This document shows positions 43,656 through 54,149 of a stretch of 64,000 nucleotides of DNA, one piece after another. Numbering within the stretch: position 1 is the stretch's first letter; each line of letters begins with the position of its first letter. The notes beneath the pieces were generated by a model. It ran no database searches and was not told where the DNA came from. It saw only the letters and a program-made list of their open reading frames with translations. Location: assembly GCF_002099425.1 (NCBI RefSeq), contig NW_018343953.1, positions 9,124,001 to 9,188,000 on the forward strand, written 5' to 3'. This DNA comes from Phascolarctos cinereus (lineage: Eukaryota; Chordata; Mammalia; Diprotodontia; Phascolarctidae). The position numbers and the translations under genes were made by a program.

Positions 43656-44044
43656 GTATATCAATTTATTAGTATTGGGTTGGATGGAAAAAAAGGAAAT
43701 GAATAAAGCCATTCATTAAAGCTACCCAGTCCCACAATAACTCTACAAAAGTGATATGATTCAAAGTATCTTTAATTTATTTTATGTCTTTCTTCTATAG
43801 TTCACTTCGTTGTGTCAACAATCCCTAGAACAATCTAGCTTCAGTAGGTAAATAGACACAGTCCTTACTTGCATGAACCTTTCCCCAACCCCATATCTTT
43901 CTGCCCACTCTCTCTCTTTTTTTTTTCAATGGGGGGAAAATTATATTTAACATAGATCATTAAGAAAAGTAAATCCAGCAATTCACCATGAATTTTAAAA
44001 TATTTGGGAGAATGAGTTGTTCTATATCAATGAATATTACCAAA
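43656..44044. other. Unassigned AT-rich
   Basis: Nothing recognisable. A CT/T run at 43908-43928. Confidence 0.4.
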
Positions 44045-44385
44045 GACAAAACTGGAATCATGGGGTTGGAAGGGACCACAAGGTCCTTCTAGTCCAACTC
44101 ATTTCTAAATAAGAATCTCCTTTATGATAACTCCCCCAAATGCTCACCTGGTCTCTGCTTAAAGAACTTCAGTGAAGTTGGAATCCACCACTTCCCTATT
44201 CAGTGTCTTCTACTCTTGGAAAACTTGAATTGATTCACCACTGTAATTTCTACCCACAGAGTCTAGTTTTGCTCTCTGGGGTCAAGTAAGACAAGTCTCA
44301 TCCTTCTCCCATAGGACAGCCTTTTAAATATTTAAAGTGATTCATCATGTTCCCCTCTACCCAAAACTCTACCAAGTATTCTCTT
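44045..44385 (-). mobile_element. CR1/L3-clade LINE 3' region
   Basis: 'ggaatcatggggttggaagg' 'gaccacaaggtccttctagt' 'ccaac', then 'tttgctctctggggtcaagt' and 'agacaagtctcatccttctc', 'gacagccttttaaatattta' are antisense CR1/L3 phrases in order. The best preserved of the CR1/L3 3' ends here. Confidence 0.85.
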
Positions 44386-44439
44386 TTCAGGGAATAAAGA
44401 ATGAATACGACTGTAAACAAAAAACCATAGTATTTCAGA

Positions 44440-44885
44440 AAGTCACCTCTATAAGACATTCAGACTCTCATGCCTGAAATTCAAGGCTCTCCATAATCAG
44501 AGAGTAAATTCTCTTTCTAACCTTACCTTATATTACATTCTTCCACATGTCACTCTATGCTCCAGGCAGCTTGGTTCCTCCAGGTTCCTTGTACTTTGTC
44601 CCTCAATAGTTCTTTATTCTGTTTCATATCCATGCAAGTCAATTCAATTTAATACCCCTCTCTCTATGTCATTACTTCTAATCTTTGACCACTGTTTCCA
44701 GTGATTGTAATGTTTTGCCATCCCATCATCACCTATTAAATTCCTAGCCTTCCTTTAATGTTCAAATCAGATGCTATCTCATTCATAAGTCCCTTAGATA
44801 ATTACATTAGCTGGTTATCACTTAACTTCTCAACCTCAGTTTCCATATCTCTATAATGAGGATAATAATATCTGTAGCATTTATT
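44440..44885 (+). mobile_element. L2 LINE (sense), followed by a MIR fragment
   Basis: 'aattcaaggctctccataat' to 'cttttaatgttcaaatcagat'-like phrases at 44480-44775 are L2 3' coding in sense. 44810-44885 ('ctcaacctcagtttccatat', 'ataatgaggataataatatc') is a MIR fragment. Confidence 0.68.
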
Positions 44886-44989
44886 TTACTTTTTTCTGAG
44901 TAATTTAATCATTTTGTTAATAAGACCAGCAAGTTATTAATAAAAACATGGTCATTTGGCCATCTCTCTTAAACCAAAGATAATCATGG

Positions 44990-45215
44990 AGGTGGGCTCA
45001 CAGTTTATATACCCTTCCAATGGGGGGGGCTGATGTTACCCCATCACCATGTCACCTTCGACATGGCCTAATTATGCCTAATCTGTGGTAGAGCATTCAG
45101 AGCTCTTATTGGTCTGATCAGTCACAGTTGGAAGCACTGTAATTTGACTTTAACATAGTGATGTCATTTTGGTCCTCTTTGAGAATGAACTACAACAACC
45201 AACCTTGTCACCCTT
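44990..45215 (+). mobile_element. RTE-clade LINE 3' end
   Basis: 'gagcattcagagctcttatt' 'ggtctgatcagtcacagttg', 'atagtgatgtcattttggtc' 'ctctttgagaatgaactaca' and an (ACA)n-like tail. The terminal phrase matches the element at 5580. Confidence 0.82.
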
Positions 45216-45991
45216 GGACAAAGAAAATATCTCTATACCAGCCCACTCCCAGCTATAGCAGACCACTCCCAGCTTTGGGAGATCCAGACAAAAGGATCTG
45301 TCTCCACCCAAGTTTGGGGAAAACACAATGGGCTTCCCTACCTTAGATTAAATTCCATGAAATGTTGGGTGGGGTCTGACCAATATCAAGAGAGTTAATG
45401 CAATCTCAGTATCAGTCCTTCAGATTGAATTTTTAAAGGACTTTAGAAGAAGGGGAGGGCTCTGAATCTCTCTCCAAATTATTCCTTATTAATAATCATT
45501 TCTCACATTCCCCCATTTGATTCTGTTGAGAGGTGTGGCTTCCACAATGATGACAAACACTTCATTAAGGGTTTCTAACTATGGGACTTATAAGGAGAGA
45601 CCATATGAGAGGAATAAGGGAAAGATCAATGGTGCTTTGACAAAATCAAAGGGGGCAATCCCCTTTGATAAGTAGACTTCACAGATAAAAGGCAAAAGGG
45701 AAAAAGTAAACAGCAAAATAAAATTCATAGGATGTGTCTCCTTCAGTTATTCTGGAAATGAGATGCAATCCTGTGGTTCTAGTATGGCCTCAGAGCAAAT
45801 CTTCTCTAGCTCTTCTCTGTTAAAAATTTCCTCAAAATTGACCTTAACACAAATTTAAATTTACTTTGCCAATAACTAGGTCAGATAATGAAAGTTAGCT
45901 CAGACCTTATGTCTTTTACTAAAAATCAAATTTAGAACTTTGTAGACCAAGAAATTTACAATTTTAGGTATTCCAGTTATCATGTTGATAA
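45216..45991 (-). mobile_element. Possible fossil retrovirus-like segment
   Basis: On the minus strand a purine tract (aatcaaatgggggaatgt, about 45510-45527) resembles a polypurine tract followed by a TG-beginning LTR that would extend toward 45220. No recognisable gag, pol or env was seen. Old and broken if real. An unrelated origin is equally possible. Confidence 0.25.
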
Positions 45992-46563
45992 TGATGGCAA
46001 TGGGATCTGAACCCCTAAAAGGAAAAGACCATGCCTTTGAGATCTGGACTTCAAAAAAGAAAATTGCTGGATTTTTCCCAAATCTCTGGCATTTGCCTGA
46101 GGCTGTAATCTACTCAACTGCCCTTTCATTGTGTCTATGCCCAATCTCCCAATTCTGTTCTGTTTGCCACTATTCACTTCCCACCCTTAATCCTATCTAT
46201 ATTCCATTCTTCCTTGGCCTTGTATCCAGATCCCTGGCATGCTGTTCATCCCAGTTTACTGGCCACTCCCATCCACATCCTCCTTAGACCCCTCCTCCAG
46301 TCACCCCAGACTACTTGGCCTCTCCTGGATCCCTCCCATAGTATTTTTGTATATAAGATTCATTTTGTCTCCATTAAGGTGCCCAGATTCTTAAGATCTG
46401 GCCCACTTGCTTTAGCAATACAAATGCTCAGAGTCTGGCCAATATGGCAGATGTTCTAATAAACCTTGTCTTTGGCTGAAAGGAGGCTTGGGATGAATTC
46501 ATTCGGGCAGGACCCACATTTTGTGATTTTGGGATCCCACCACCCCTAAACCTCTAAACCTCA
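45992..46563 (+). mobile_element. Probable solo LTR of an ERV (ERV1-like)
   Basis: A 572-base block begins TGATGGC and ends ..ACCTCA, flanked on both sides by ATAA (45988-45991 and 46564-46567), a 4-bp duplication as in gammaretrovirus-type elements. Inside are a TATA-like 'gtatataagattc' near 46350, a polyadenylation signal (aataaa) near 46459 and a U5-like end. No internal region accompanies it, so it would be a solo LTR left by recombination. Family is inferred from structure only. Moderately old. Confidence 0.55.
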
Positions 46564-46615
46564 ATAATATGTATATATGTATACATACATATACATAACA
46601 TACATACATACATAT
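46564..46615. repeat. (TA)/(CATA)n microsatellite
   Basis: Irregular TATG/TACA/CATA units immediately after the LTR. Confidence 0.92.
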
Positions 46616-48019
46616 ATGAAAGCCTATGTAAGCAGAAAATTAGAACCTAGTTTTTATATTTGGTATTATCCATTCCCCCATTAGGAAGATGAAATTCCAT
46701 TAAGACATTAATAACAGAACACTTTTTATAAGAAGATGGATTCTAATACAAAAATGAATTCATTTAAAAATTGCCAGGTTAATTTCACCTGTAACAAAAG
46801 ATTCTGGGGTAAGATCTATAAATACTTTGAGTAATCAATTTTAAAACAGTACCTATCAAGTAAGCTACTTATAATTAAATATTTTCAATTTCTAGCCATG
46901 TTCAAATGAATAACCTCTAGCAAAATTGGATTTCTCTTTAAGGCATTTACAACAGAGACCACAAGCCATTCTTCTTCTATTATAACAAATTGTACTGACA
47001 TTCCTTTCCTTAACAGAATCAAAACAGTTATATTTACTAAATAGTGGAATCATATCCTGGTTTCACTAATCTTTGCCTAATTATCCCCATACCATTATGA
47101 GAAATTAAAAGACCTTAACTTACACAAGAATATATAGCTAGTAACAGATGTCAAGGCTAAATATTTAATTGTTTGGAATATTGAAAGGACTAAAATTCTA
47201 GGTAAAATAGCTCAAATCTTATACCTGCATCTCATTGTAGCAACTCAGATGTGCTCCAATATTAGCTTTTAAGACAAAGATTTAATATTGTGTTCATACT
47301 GATCATCTAACATGATTATAGAAATTTGCCATAAAAGAAGAATAGGGACACGGGGAAGTGTTCCCTTATTTTGATGTCAATTCCAGGCAAAAGTTATAAA
47401 GATGGCAAATTGCATTAAACCAGGCTTAAAATCAGCCAGGTGCGATATTTTCCATTCCATTGTCATATTGGGGAAATTGAGTCAGGAGAATCCTACCTCA
47501 GCCCATGCCAAAAGTTGTTCTCTCAACCTTTTTCCGTGAGAATTCCACCTGCAGGTCATGCATGTAAAACCCCATAGGGTTGCTGGCATCATGGATCATT
47601 GGCTCAATAGCATTATTTGATGATCATACCTTGAGTCAGATTCAGAGTATCAGTTAACAGTACCATAACATCTATTTATTGCAAACATTTCATATAATGG
47701 GAGTCAATATTTCCAGTTAACCTATTGATATGACAAAGATTTTAAAGTGATAGTATATAACAAGAGGGACTTGAAACATGTGGCGTCCTCTATTTTGATT
47801 CTTTCTAACCCTCTATAACTTTGTCTATTGACTTTCAAATCAAGCTACAAAATTTTATTCTCAATCTTTCTACTTAAAACAAACTTCTTCACATCTTCTT
47901 AACATGCTTAAACCATTAGAAGCTGGCACAAGGGCACCCAGAGCACTAACCAGGGACAGAAGGGGCTTGGAGAACATGGGCTGCTGCCGCCCACCTGCTG
48001 TATGCAAGGTATGTCCCCC
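46616..48019. other. Unassigned AT-rich stretch
   Basis: No recognisable gene or LINE/SINE. It might belong to the same fossil retrovirus-like segment as 45216-45991, but no conserved phrase supports this. Confidence 0.3.
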
Positions 48020-48275
48020 ATTTGTCCCCTGTAGCATTTGCTTCATAGCATGGGTTCATCACCTGGGGGCCACAAACAGATTTCAAGAGATCCATGAACT
48101 TGGATTAGGAAAAAAAAATTCTATTTTATCTTCACTAATCTGCAACAGAAATTTAGCATTTCCACCGATTATGAATGGAGGCAACAAACATGATTATGTG
48201 AAGGTTCCTTAGGTTTCACCAGGCTGTGGGAGAGGTCCATGCCACAAAAACAGTTAAGAGCCTCTGCCTTAGAGG
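48020..48275 (+). mobile_element. hAT-type non-autonomous DNA transposon
   Basis: 'aacagatttcaagagatcca' 'tgaacttggattagg', 'actaatctgcaacagaaatt' 'tagcatttcc', 'ttccttaggtttcaccaggc' 'tgtgggagaggtccatgcca' and the terminal 'aaaacagttaagagcctctg' follow the right half of a mammal-wide hAT MITE. Same family as 40920-41106. Confidence 0.8.
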
Positions 48276-48406
48276 GTTGTTGTGATGTTGAAAAAAGACA
48301 TTGTATATAAAGTCTGTTGCAAATTTGAAATCATTATATTAATATCAATTGTTATTTTTATTCATGTAAATGTTTATATGAATATTAATGTATGTATAAA
48401 TGTGAC

Positions 48407-48448
48407 TATGTATGTATGCATGCATGCATGCATGCATGCATGTATGTA
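48407..48448. repeat. (ATGC)n / (ATGT)n microsatellite
   Basis: Seven self-complementary GCAT units flanked by TATG units. Alternating purine-pyrimidine and palindromic. Confidence 0.96.
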
Positions 48449-48936
48449 GTTTTCAGACACATGCAATTTAACCATTGCTTAAGGATTCAAGCTCATCATT
48501 AGTATCATTTGTTGGGTTGTTGTCTTGTCATTATTTTTATTGCCATTGTCACTGTCATTGTTTGGACTAAACCAGGATGGCATTGGTAGCTCCTGGTGAG
48601 GAGGCCTCATCTACTGATGCTGGGAAGCACTTGCTTTTCAGTTTAGATTCTCAGAGTGTTCTCTAGAATACTGAGAATATAAAGGGAACATAAATGCCTT
48701 TCCAAAGATCACATAATCATGCAAGTCAGAGGCAGGACAAGATGGATGCTGGATGCTGAAGACAGCTCACTACTACATCATGCTGTCTCCTGAGACATTT
48801 ATTAGATTTAATCCAGCAAGGTGCCTGGATCCCATTTATAGTTCATGCATAGACTTGTGTGCCTCTACACCGAGTAATCTTAGAGAGGAATGTTGATGCT
48901 CTCTGACACCTTTTGTATGCCTATATGTGTGTCTCA

Positions 48937-48938
<2 letters not shown>
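48449..48938. other. Mostly unassigned, weak antisense MIR trace
   Basis: 48690-48795 ('cctttccaaagatcacataa', 'agtcagaggcaggacaagat', 'actacatcatgctgtctcc') has the look of an antisense MIR end. The rest shows nothing. Confidence 0.4.

Positions 48939-48978
<40 letters not shown>
48939..48978. repeat. (GT)20 microsatellite
   Basis: Uninterrupted GT dinucleotides, followed by AT-rich TATATA sequence to about 49070. Confidence 0.98.
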
Positions 48979-48981
<3 letters not shown>

Positions 48982-49070
48982 GACATATTATACACATAAT
49001 GCATATATATACTATATATATACATTTATATTATATAAATATTACATATAACATATTTATATTTATCTTT

Positions 49071-49384
49071 TGCTTAGGTATAATGATTTCAGTTTTAACT
49101 TCTTGCTACTGGAAGTGCTCCTGCCTTACACAGCCCTCTTGCATACTCTTCAAATTTCTGCCTTTAACTGTGTTCTTAAGGAAAAAGAAATTCAGAGAAG
49201 GCCCCGCAAGAATTTCCCTAAGAGTAAAGGGTGTGAACTTTAATGTAGGGACTTCATGATATCTATTTTGGCTTTAAAGAGACCTTCTTTATTTACTTCT
49301 TGGTTTCAAATTCTAGACCAGACAACCTAAGAGTGATGGCTACAACTGTATTATAACAATATGAACACAAGAAAGCATTAGTTG
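49071..49384. other. Unassigned
   Basis: Nothing recognisable. Confidence 0.4.
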
Positions 49385-49505
49385 CCCCATTAGATTGTAA
49401 GCTCCTTGAGGTCAGGTACTTTCTTTTGCCTTCCTTTGTATCCTCAGTACTTAACACGGTTCCTGGCACATAATAGCACTTTAAAAATACTATTTACTAA
49501 TAATA
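49385..49505 (+). mobile_element. L2 LINE 3' end
   Basis: 'ttagattgtaagctccttga' 'ggtcaggtactttcttttgc' 'cttcctttgtatcctcagta' and 'ggttcctggcacataatagc' are the L2 terminal phrases. Confidence 0.88.
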
Positions 49506-49900
49506 AAATGGCTCTTATTAAATACTTATTGACTGACTGACTGCTGCCAGTGGCCCTAATGAAAGTAAAATCATCTCTATTATTTGAAGGTTAACTTTAG
49601 GCAGCATATGCAGCAGGGAAAATCAGAAGTTTTGGTCTGGGTAAGATATATCTATATCACATGAAATGCTACTGTCTTGCCTCCACTAACATTCTACTAG
49701 TTGGCTCTTAGACATTTGGAGCTGACCATGGTTTCTTGAAGGCTATGTTAATATAGCTTAGCCTCTATCAAAGCCTACCAAGGTAGACATGCTTTACAAA
49801 TGAAATAAATATTTCTTGACTGATCTGGTGAAGTATTTCATATTGATTGCCTAGGGACTAATCTAGTTATGCTTGGAGGGTCATCAAAAGTTTAGTAAGA
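49506..49900. other. Unassigned
   Basis: Nothing recognisable apart from (GACT)n at 49530-49545. Confidence 0.4.
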
Positions 49901-49904
49901 AGTT

Positions 49905-50010
49905 TAGGTCCTTGAGGGCGGGGGATTTTTTGCATTTCTTTATATTCTCAGCATTTAGCTTAGTACCTGGAAGATAGCACGACGAAAAATATTGTCAGAT
50001 TGAATGACTG
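49905..50010 (+). mobile_element. L2 LINE 3' end
   Basis: 'gtccttgagggcgggggatt', 'ttctcagcatttagcttagt' 'acctggaagatagcac', 'gattgaatgactgattc'. Confidence 0.78.
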
Positions 50011-50289
50011 ATTCATGGCTAGGGTGTGATGAATATTTTGGTTGCAGCAACTCTCAGAGACAAACTTCCAAGCTGCAGACGAATATGATCTGCACCAATA
50101 TGTACATCAACCAAATCATGAATTCCTTAAGGATAAAGGTAGGTGATGTAACTTTAAAACTGACAAGGGACCATTTTGTTTCAAAGATTCTGTTGTTTCA
50201 GCAAAGTAAGAATGTGCTCAGATAAATATGTCCTTTCAGCAGAAGAACATTCATTAAAACAGTGAAGAGAATTTGGGCTTTTTACAAGT
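50011..50289. other. Unassigned
   Basis: Nothing recognisable. Confidence 0.35.
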
Positions 50290-50815
50290 ATATAGAGTAT
50301 GAAGCTGGAAGTAACCTTAGAGGTTATCTAGCCTCTCTTTTCACAGAAAGCCAAGGCTCAAAGATGAAAATTAATGACTTAAAAAAAAGAATTTAATAAG
50401 TTCCTACTGTGGGCCAGACACTGTGCTAAATGCTTTATAAGGATTATCTCATTTGATCCTCACAATAAGCCTGTGAGGTAGGTGCTGTTATGTTTTGCAT
50501 TTTTGTTTTGTTTTGGCTTTTTTTAGCTAGGCAATGGGATTAAGTGACTTACCCAGGGTCTAGTAAGTGTTATGTGTCTGAGGCCAGATTTGAACTCAGG
50601 TTCTCCTGAATCCAGGGCCAGTGCTTTATCCACTGCACCACCTAGCTGCCCCTTATGTTTTGCATTTTTACAATTGATGAAATTGAGGCAGTGATTTCAG
50701 TGATTTGCCCATGGTCACAGAGCTAGTGAATGTCTGAGATGTAATTTGAACTCAGGTTTCCTGACTCCAAGGTTAATGGTCTATGCACCACACCACTGGT
50801 GATAAGTAGTAGAGC
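50290..50815 (-). mobile_element. Antisense MIR fragment and CORE-SINE, the latter split by a SINE
   Basis: 50295-50385 is the 3' piece of one antisense MIR ('gaagctggaagtaaccttag'). 50388-50487 and 50670-50800 are the two halves of a second CORE-SINE ('gggccagacactgtgctaaa', 'atctcatttgatcctcacaa' then 'tgcccatggtcacagagcta', 'gaactcaggtttcctgactc'). The halves rejoin once the inserted SINE and one target copy are removed. Confidence 0.85.
50488..50669 (-). mobile_element. Marsupial tRNA-SINE with perfect 17-bp target duplication
   Basis: The SINE body 50505-50652 is antisense ('aggcaatgggattaagtgac', 'gaactcaggttctcctgaat', 'ccactgcaccacctagctgc'). Flanking ttatgttttgcattttt at 50488-50504 and 50653-50669 are identical. 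The complement begins AAAAATGC, an ideal L1-endonuclease target. Confidence 0.97.
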
Positions 50816-50831
50816 AAGAAACTGGAGCCCA
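50816..50831 (+). repeat. Target-site duplication, left copy
   Basis: Sequence aagaaactggagccca, repeated exactly at 53797-53812. Confidence 0.96.
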
Positions 50832-51156
50832 GGGGGTGGAGCCAAGATGCAGAGTGAAAGCAGTGACTTGCTTGGGCTCTCCCCCAAACCCCTCCAAATA
50901 CTCATAAAAAATGGCTCTAAACAAATTCTGAAGCAGCAGAACCCACAAAAAGACAGAGTGAAACAAATTTCCAGCCCAAGACAACCTGGATGGTTGATCA
51001 GAAAGGTATATCTCACCGGGCTGGGAGAGCCACGCAGTGTGGCGTGGGTGTGCAGGCCAGAGCAAACCTGGAGCAGGCCTCAGAGGACTGAATCTCAAGC
51101 AGCTGTGGAGGTTTCCAGACTCCTCAATCCACAAATGCCAAAGACAACTTAGAAGG

Positions 51157-51528
51157 TCAGTGGGAAAAGTCTGTTTCTGCAGGACTGAGACAGGAAGGCG
51201 GGGTCTCAGCTCCCTTCCCCAAGATCATGGTCCTGGGGCGGGGCAGCTGCGTCCCAAGCTTCCAGCCCATAGTCTGAGGGGGAATCCAGTGGCTGATCAA
51301 AGAGGGATTGCAGAGATCTCTTTGCCAGTGCTGAGGCAGGAATCTCTTGCTTTGCCCATGTGTGGATCTGGGCCACAGCTCTGGGCGGCGGTGCTGGGGT
51401 GAGGAGAAGCGCTGGCATGGTGGAGCTTGTAGTGGCTGTGGAGAGGAAGCCTCCTCACAGTTACAGGACAGAAAGGAGTCCTTGTGGTCACAGGGCAGGA
51501 AAGGAGTAAACATCTCACCCCTTATCAT
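51157..51528 (-). other. Antisense open frames in the copy C 5'UTR
   Basis: A 123-codon antisense frame, and an overlapping 73-codon frame (51297-51518) that aligns in the same frame with part of the 184-codon antisense frame of copy B (shared VRR, HYKL/HHKL, PHP, DP..GKA, S..EI.A.PL). Confidence 0.4.
51190..51420 (+). promoter_or_regulatory. GC-rich part of the copy C 5'UTR with GC boxes
   Basis: Local CpG cluster in an otherwise CpG-poor window. 'aaggcggggtc' (51196-51206) and 'ggggcggggcagc' (51235-51247) are Sp1-type GC boxes. Copy B lacks most of the CpGs. This fits a LINE internal promoter that has lost fewer CpGs to methylation decay. Confidence 0.5.
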
Positions 51529-51681
51529 ACCACCTTAGAAGAACTGAAAATTTACAGGTCCCTACAAGTATCTCTGAAAACAGCTACAAACCCCTGAAGC
51601 TTGGGACAGTACATTCTCCACATCGGAAGCAGATTCGCACCTTAACAAAGATTTTAAAACTCAAGTAATTGGCTGGGATCA

Positions 51682-52748
51682 TAAGCAAGCAGCACAAAAA
51701 AAGTCAGACTATATTATCTTGGTGAAAAAGAAGGTCAAAATATATAACCAGAAGAAGAAAACAAAGTCAAAGCTCCACATCCAAAGCCTCCAAGAAAAAT
51801 AGGAATCAGTCCCAGGCCTTGGAAGAGCTCAAAAAGGATTTTGAAAAGCAAGTAAGGGAAGTAGAGGAAAAACTGGGAAGAGAAATGAGAGTGATGCAAG
51901 AAAATCACGAAAAAACAAGTCAACAGCTTGCTAAGGGAGACCCTAAAAAATACTGAAGAAAATGACACCTTAAAAAACAGCCTAAGCCAAATGGCAAAAG
52001 AGGTCCAAAAAGCCAATGAGGAGAAAATGCCCTAAAAAGCAAAAATTGGCCAAATGGAAAAGGAAGTCCAAAAGATTACTGAGAAAATACTTCCTTAAAA
52101 ATTAGAATAGAGCAATTGGAAGCTAGTGACTTTATGAGAAATCAAGACACTGTAAAACAAAGAATGAAAAATTAGAAAACAATGTGAAATATCTCATTGG
52201 AAAAACAACTGACCTGGAAAATAGATCCAGGGAAGAGAATTTAAAAATTATTGGACTATCTGAAAGCCATGATCAAAAAAAGAGCCTAGACATCATCTTT
52301 CAAGAAATTATCAAGGAAAACTGCCCTGATATATTAGAACCAGAGGGCAAAATAGAAATTGAAAGAATCCACAGATCTCCTCCTGAAAGAGATCCCCAAA
52401 GGAAAACTCCTAGGAATATTGAGCCAAATTCCAGAGTTCCCAGGTCAAGGAGAAAATATTACAAGCTGCCAGAAGGAAACAATTCAAGTACTGTGGAAAC
52501 ACAATCAGGATAACACAAGATTTAGCAGCTTCTACATTAAAGGACCTGCAGGGCATGGAATATAATATTCCGGAGGGCAAAGGAGAAGGATTACAACCAA
52601 GAATCACCTACCCAGCAAAACTGAGTATAATCCTTCAGGGGAAAAATGGTCATTCAGTGAAATAGAGGACTTTCAAGCATTCTTGATGAAAAGACCAGAG
52701 CTGAATAGAAAATTTGACTTTCAAATACAGGACTCCAGTGGAACATGA
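51682..52748 (+). pseudogene. L1-type ORF1, copy C
   Basis: The region equivalent to the copy B ATG reads 'atcataagcaag', so the start codon appears lost. The coding region ends at TGA 52746-52748. Broken frames give the full set of parts: EELKKDFEKQVREVEEKLGR, the three-unit coiled coil (52080 end), an RRM in an open stretch from 52184 (KYLIGKTTDLENRSREEN, KIEIERIHRSPPERD, PRNI) and the C-terminal domain (QPRITYPAKLSI, near 52590-52630). Several single-base indels separate the frames. The product would be a trimeric RNA-binding chaperone. Confidence 0.88.
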
Positions 52749-52870
52749 AGAGGTAAACAGGAAGAGAAATCATAAGAGACTTATTAAGATTGAACTGTTT
52801 ACATTCCTGCATGGAAAGATGATATTTATAACTCATGAGACCTTTGTCAGTATTAGGGTAGTTGGAGGAA

Positions 52871-52913
52871 AAAAATTATATATATGTATAGATAGATAGA
52901 TAGATAGATAGAT
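52871..52913. repeat. (TA)n(GATA)n microsatellite in the copy C 3'UTR
   Basis: Seven GATA units at the same 3'UTR position as the long array at 28088-28240. Confidence 0.95.
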
Positions 52914-53144
52914 GGCACAGGGTGAGTTGAAGATTAAGGGGTCATATCTGGAGAATAACATTAAGAGATGAGAGAGAATGATACTTGGAGAAGAAGAAAG
53001 GGAGAGGTAGAATGGGGTAAATTATCTCACAAAAAAAAAACAGAAAAGTCTCTTACAGTGGAGGGGAAAGGGGGGAAGGTGAGAGGGAATGAGTGAATCT
53101 TATTCTCATAGGATTTGGCTTAAGGAGGGAATAACATACACATT

Positions 53145-53740
53145 CAATTGGGTATGGAAATCTGTCTTACCCTACAGGAAAATAGGGGGAAAGGGGACAA
53201 GAGAGCAGGGGGATGATAGAGAGGAGGGCAGATGGGGAAGGGGGTAATCAGAAGTAAATACTTCTGAGGAGGGATAGGGTCAAAAGAAAGAATAGAATAA
53301 ATGGGAGGGCAGGATAGGATTAAGGGAAATAGAGTTAGTTTTTCACATGTCTACTATGGAAGTGTTTTGCATAACTGCACATGTACAACCTACATTAAGT
53401 TGCTTTCCTTTTCAATGAGGGTGGATGGGGAGGGAGGAAGAGAGAAAATTTGAAACCTAAAGTTTTAAAAACATATGTTTAAAAAAAATGTTTTCACATG
53501 CTACTGGGAAATAAGAAATACAGGAAATGGGGTACAGAAGTCTATCCTGCCCTACAGGAAAATAGAAGAGGAAGAGAATAAGAGAAGGGGGGAGAGATAG
53601 AAGAGAGTACAGACTAGGGGAAGGGATATTCAGAATGCATGCCATATTGGGGTGGGGGGGAGGGGTGAGATGGGGAGAAAATTCGGAACTCAAAAACTTG
53701 TGAAAGTGAATGTTGAAAACTAAAAATAAATAAATTTATA
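53145..53740 (+). repeat. Duplicated 3'UTR module in copy C
   Basis: Unit 1 from 53145 and unit 2 from 53522 repeat 'gggta..gaa.tctgtctt/tatcctg' and 'ccctacaggaaaatag' with the following purine blocks. The two units are continuous here apart from a short A-rich joint. Confidence 0.75.
53649..53675 (+). other. G-quadruplex motif near the LINE 3' end (copy C)
   Basis: Runs GGGG, GGGGGGG, GGGG and GGGG separated by T, A and TGAGAT. Equivalent to 29116-29140. Confidence 0.75.
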
Positions 53741-53796
53741 TTAAAAACAAACAAAAATAAAAACAAACAAACAAACAAAAACATAAAAGAAAAAGA

Positions 53797-53812
53797 AAGA
53801 AACTGGAGCCCA
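53797..53812 (+). repeat. Target-site duplication, right copy
   Basis: Exact repeat of 50816-50831. Confidence 0.96.
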
Positions 53813-54149
53813 AAACTATGAATATAAATCCAAGGTTCTTTGATTAGCAACCAAATGAATCTCAAGCCTATGTTTCTTTGGGGGTTTGGCTTTCCCTGTC
53901 ATAGCTATTCTATTATATACCTATTAAGAAAAGAGAGAAAAGCTTTCTTTCTTATCTGTATTAATAATATAGGTAGGTCTAGATTGGTGTGAAAAATGAA
54001 TTCTATGAAGTGGTTACATGGACATTACTTGAAATTATAATTATTTAAATATGGTCACTTGTTCTAGCCCTATAGATGTATGCACCATGAATTCAAATAA
54101 TGTGACCACTTTGGGGAATTTGTTATTCACATTAATGTACACCTACCCA
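53813..54149. other. Unassigned AT-rich
   Basis: The first 15-20 bases may complete the interrupted MIR. The rest shows nothing recognisable. Confidence 0.4.

Larger units (their letters stand above)
50832..53796 (+). mobile_element. Full-length ORF2-less LINE (HAL1-like), copy C
   Basis: Complete insertion of about 2.97 kb between perfect 16-bp repeats. Same order as copy B: start motif, CpG-containing 5'UTR, ORF1 (about 51682-52748), then directly the purine-rich 3'UTR with a short (GATA)n, the two 3' modules, a G-quadruplex motif and an A-rich (AAAC)n tail. There is no endonuclease or reverse transcriptase sequence. It lacks the SINE present in copy B. ORF1 contains frame changes, so the copy cannot make an intact protein. 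Confidence 0.93.

Noticed and set aside
45646-45668. Perfect 9-bp stem hairpin (tcaaagggg ... cccctttga)
   Set aside because: A single short inverted repeat is expected by chance in 64 kb and has no supporting context such as a T-run terminator.
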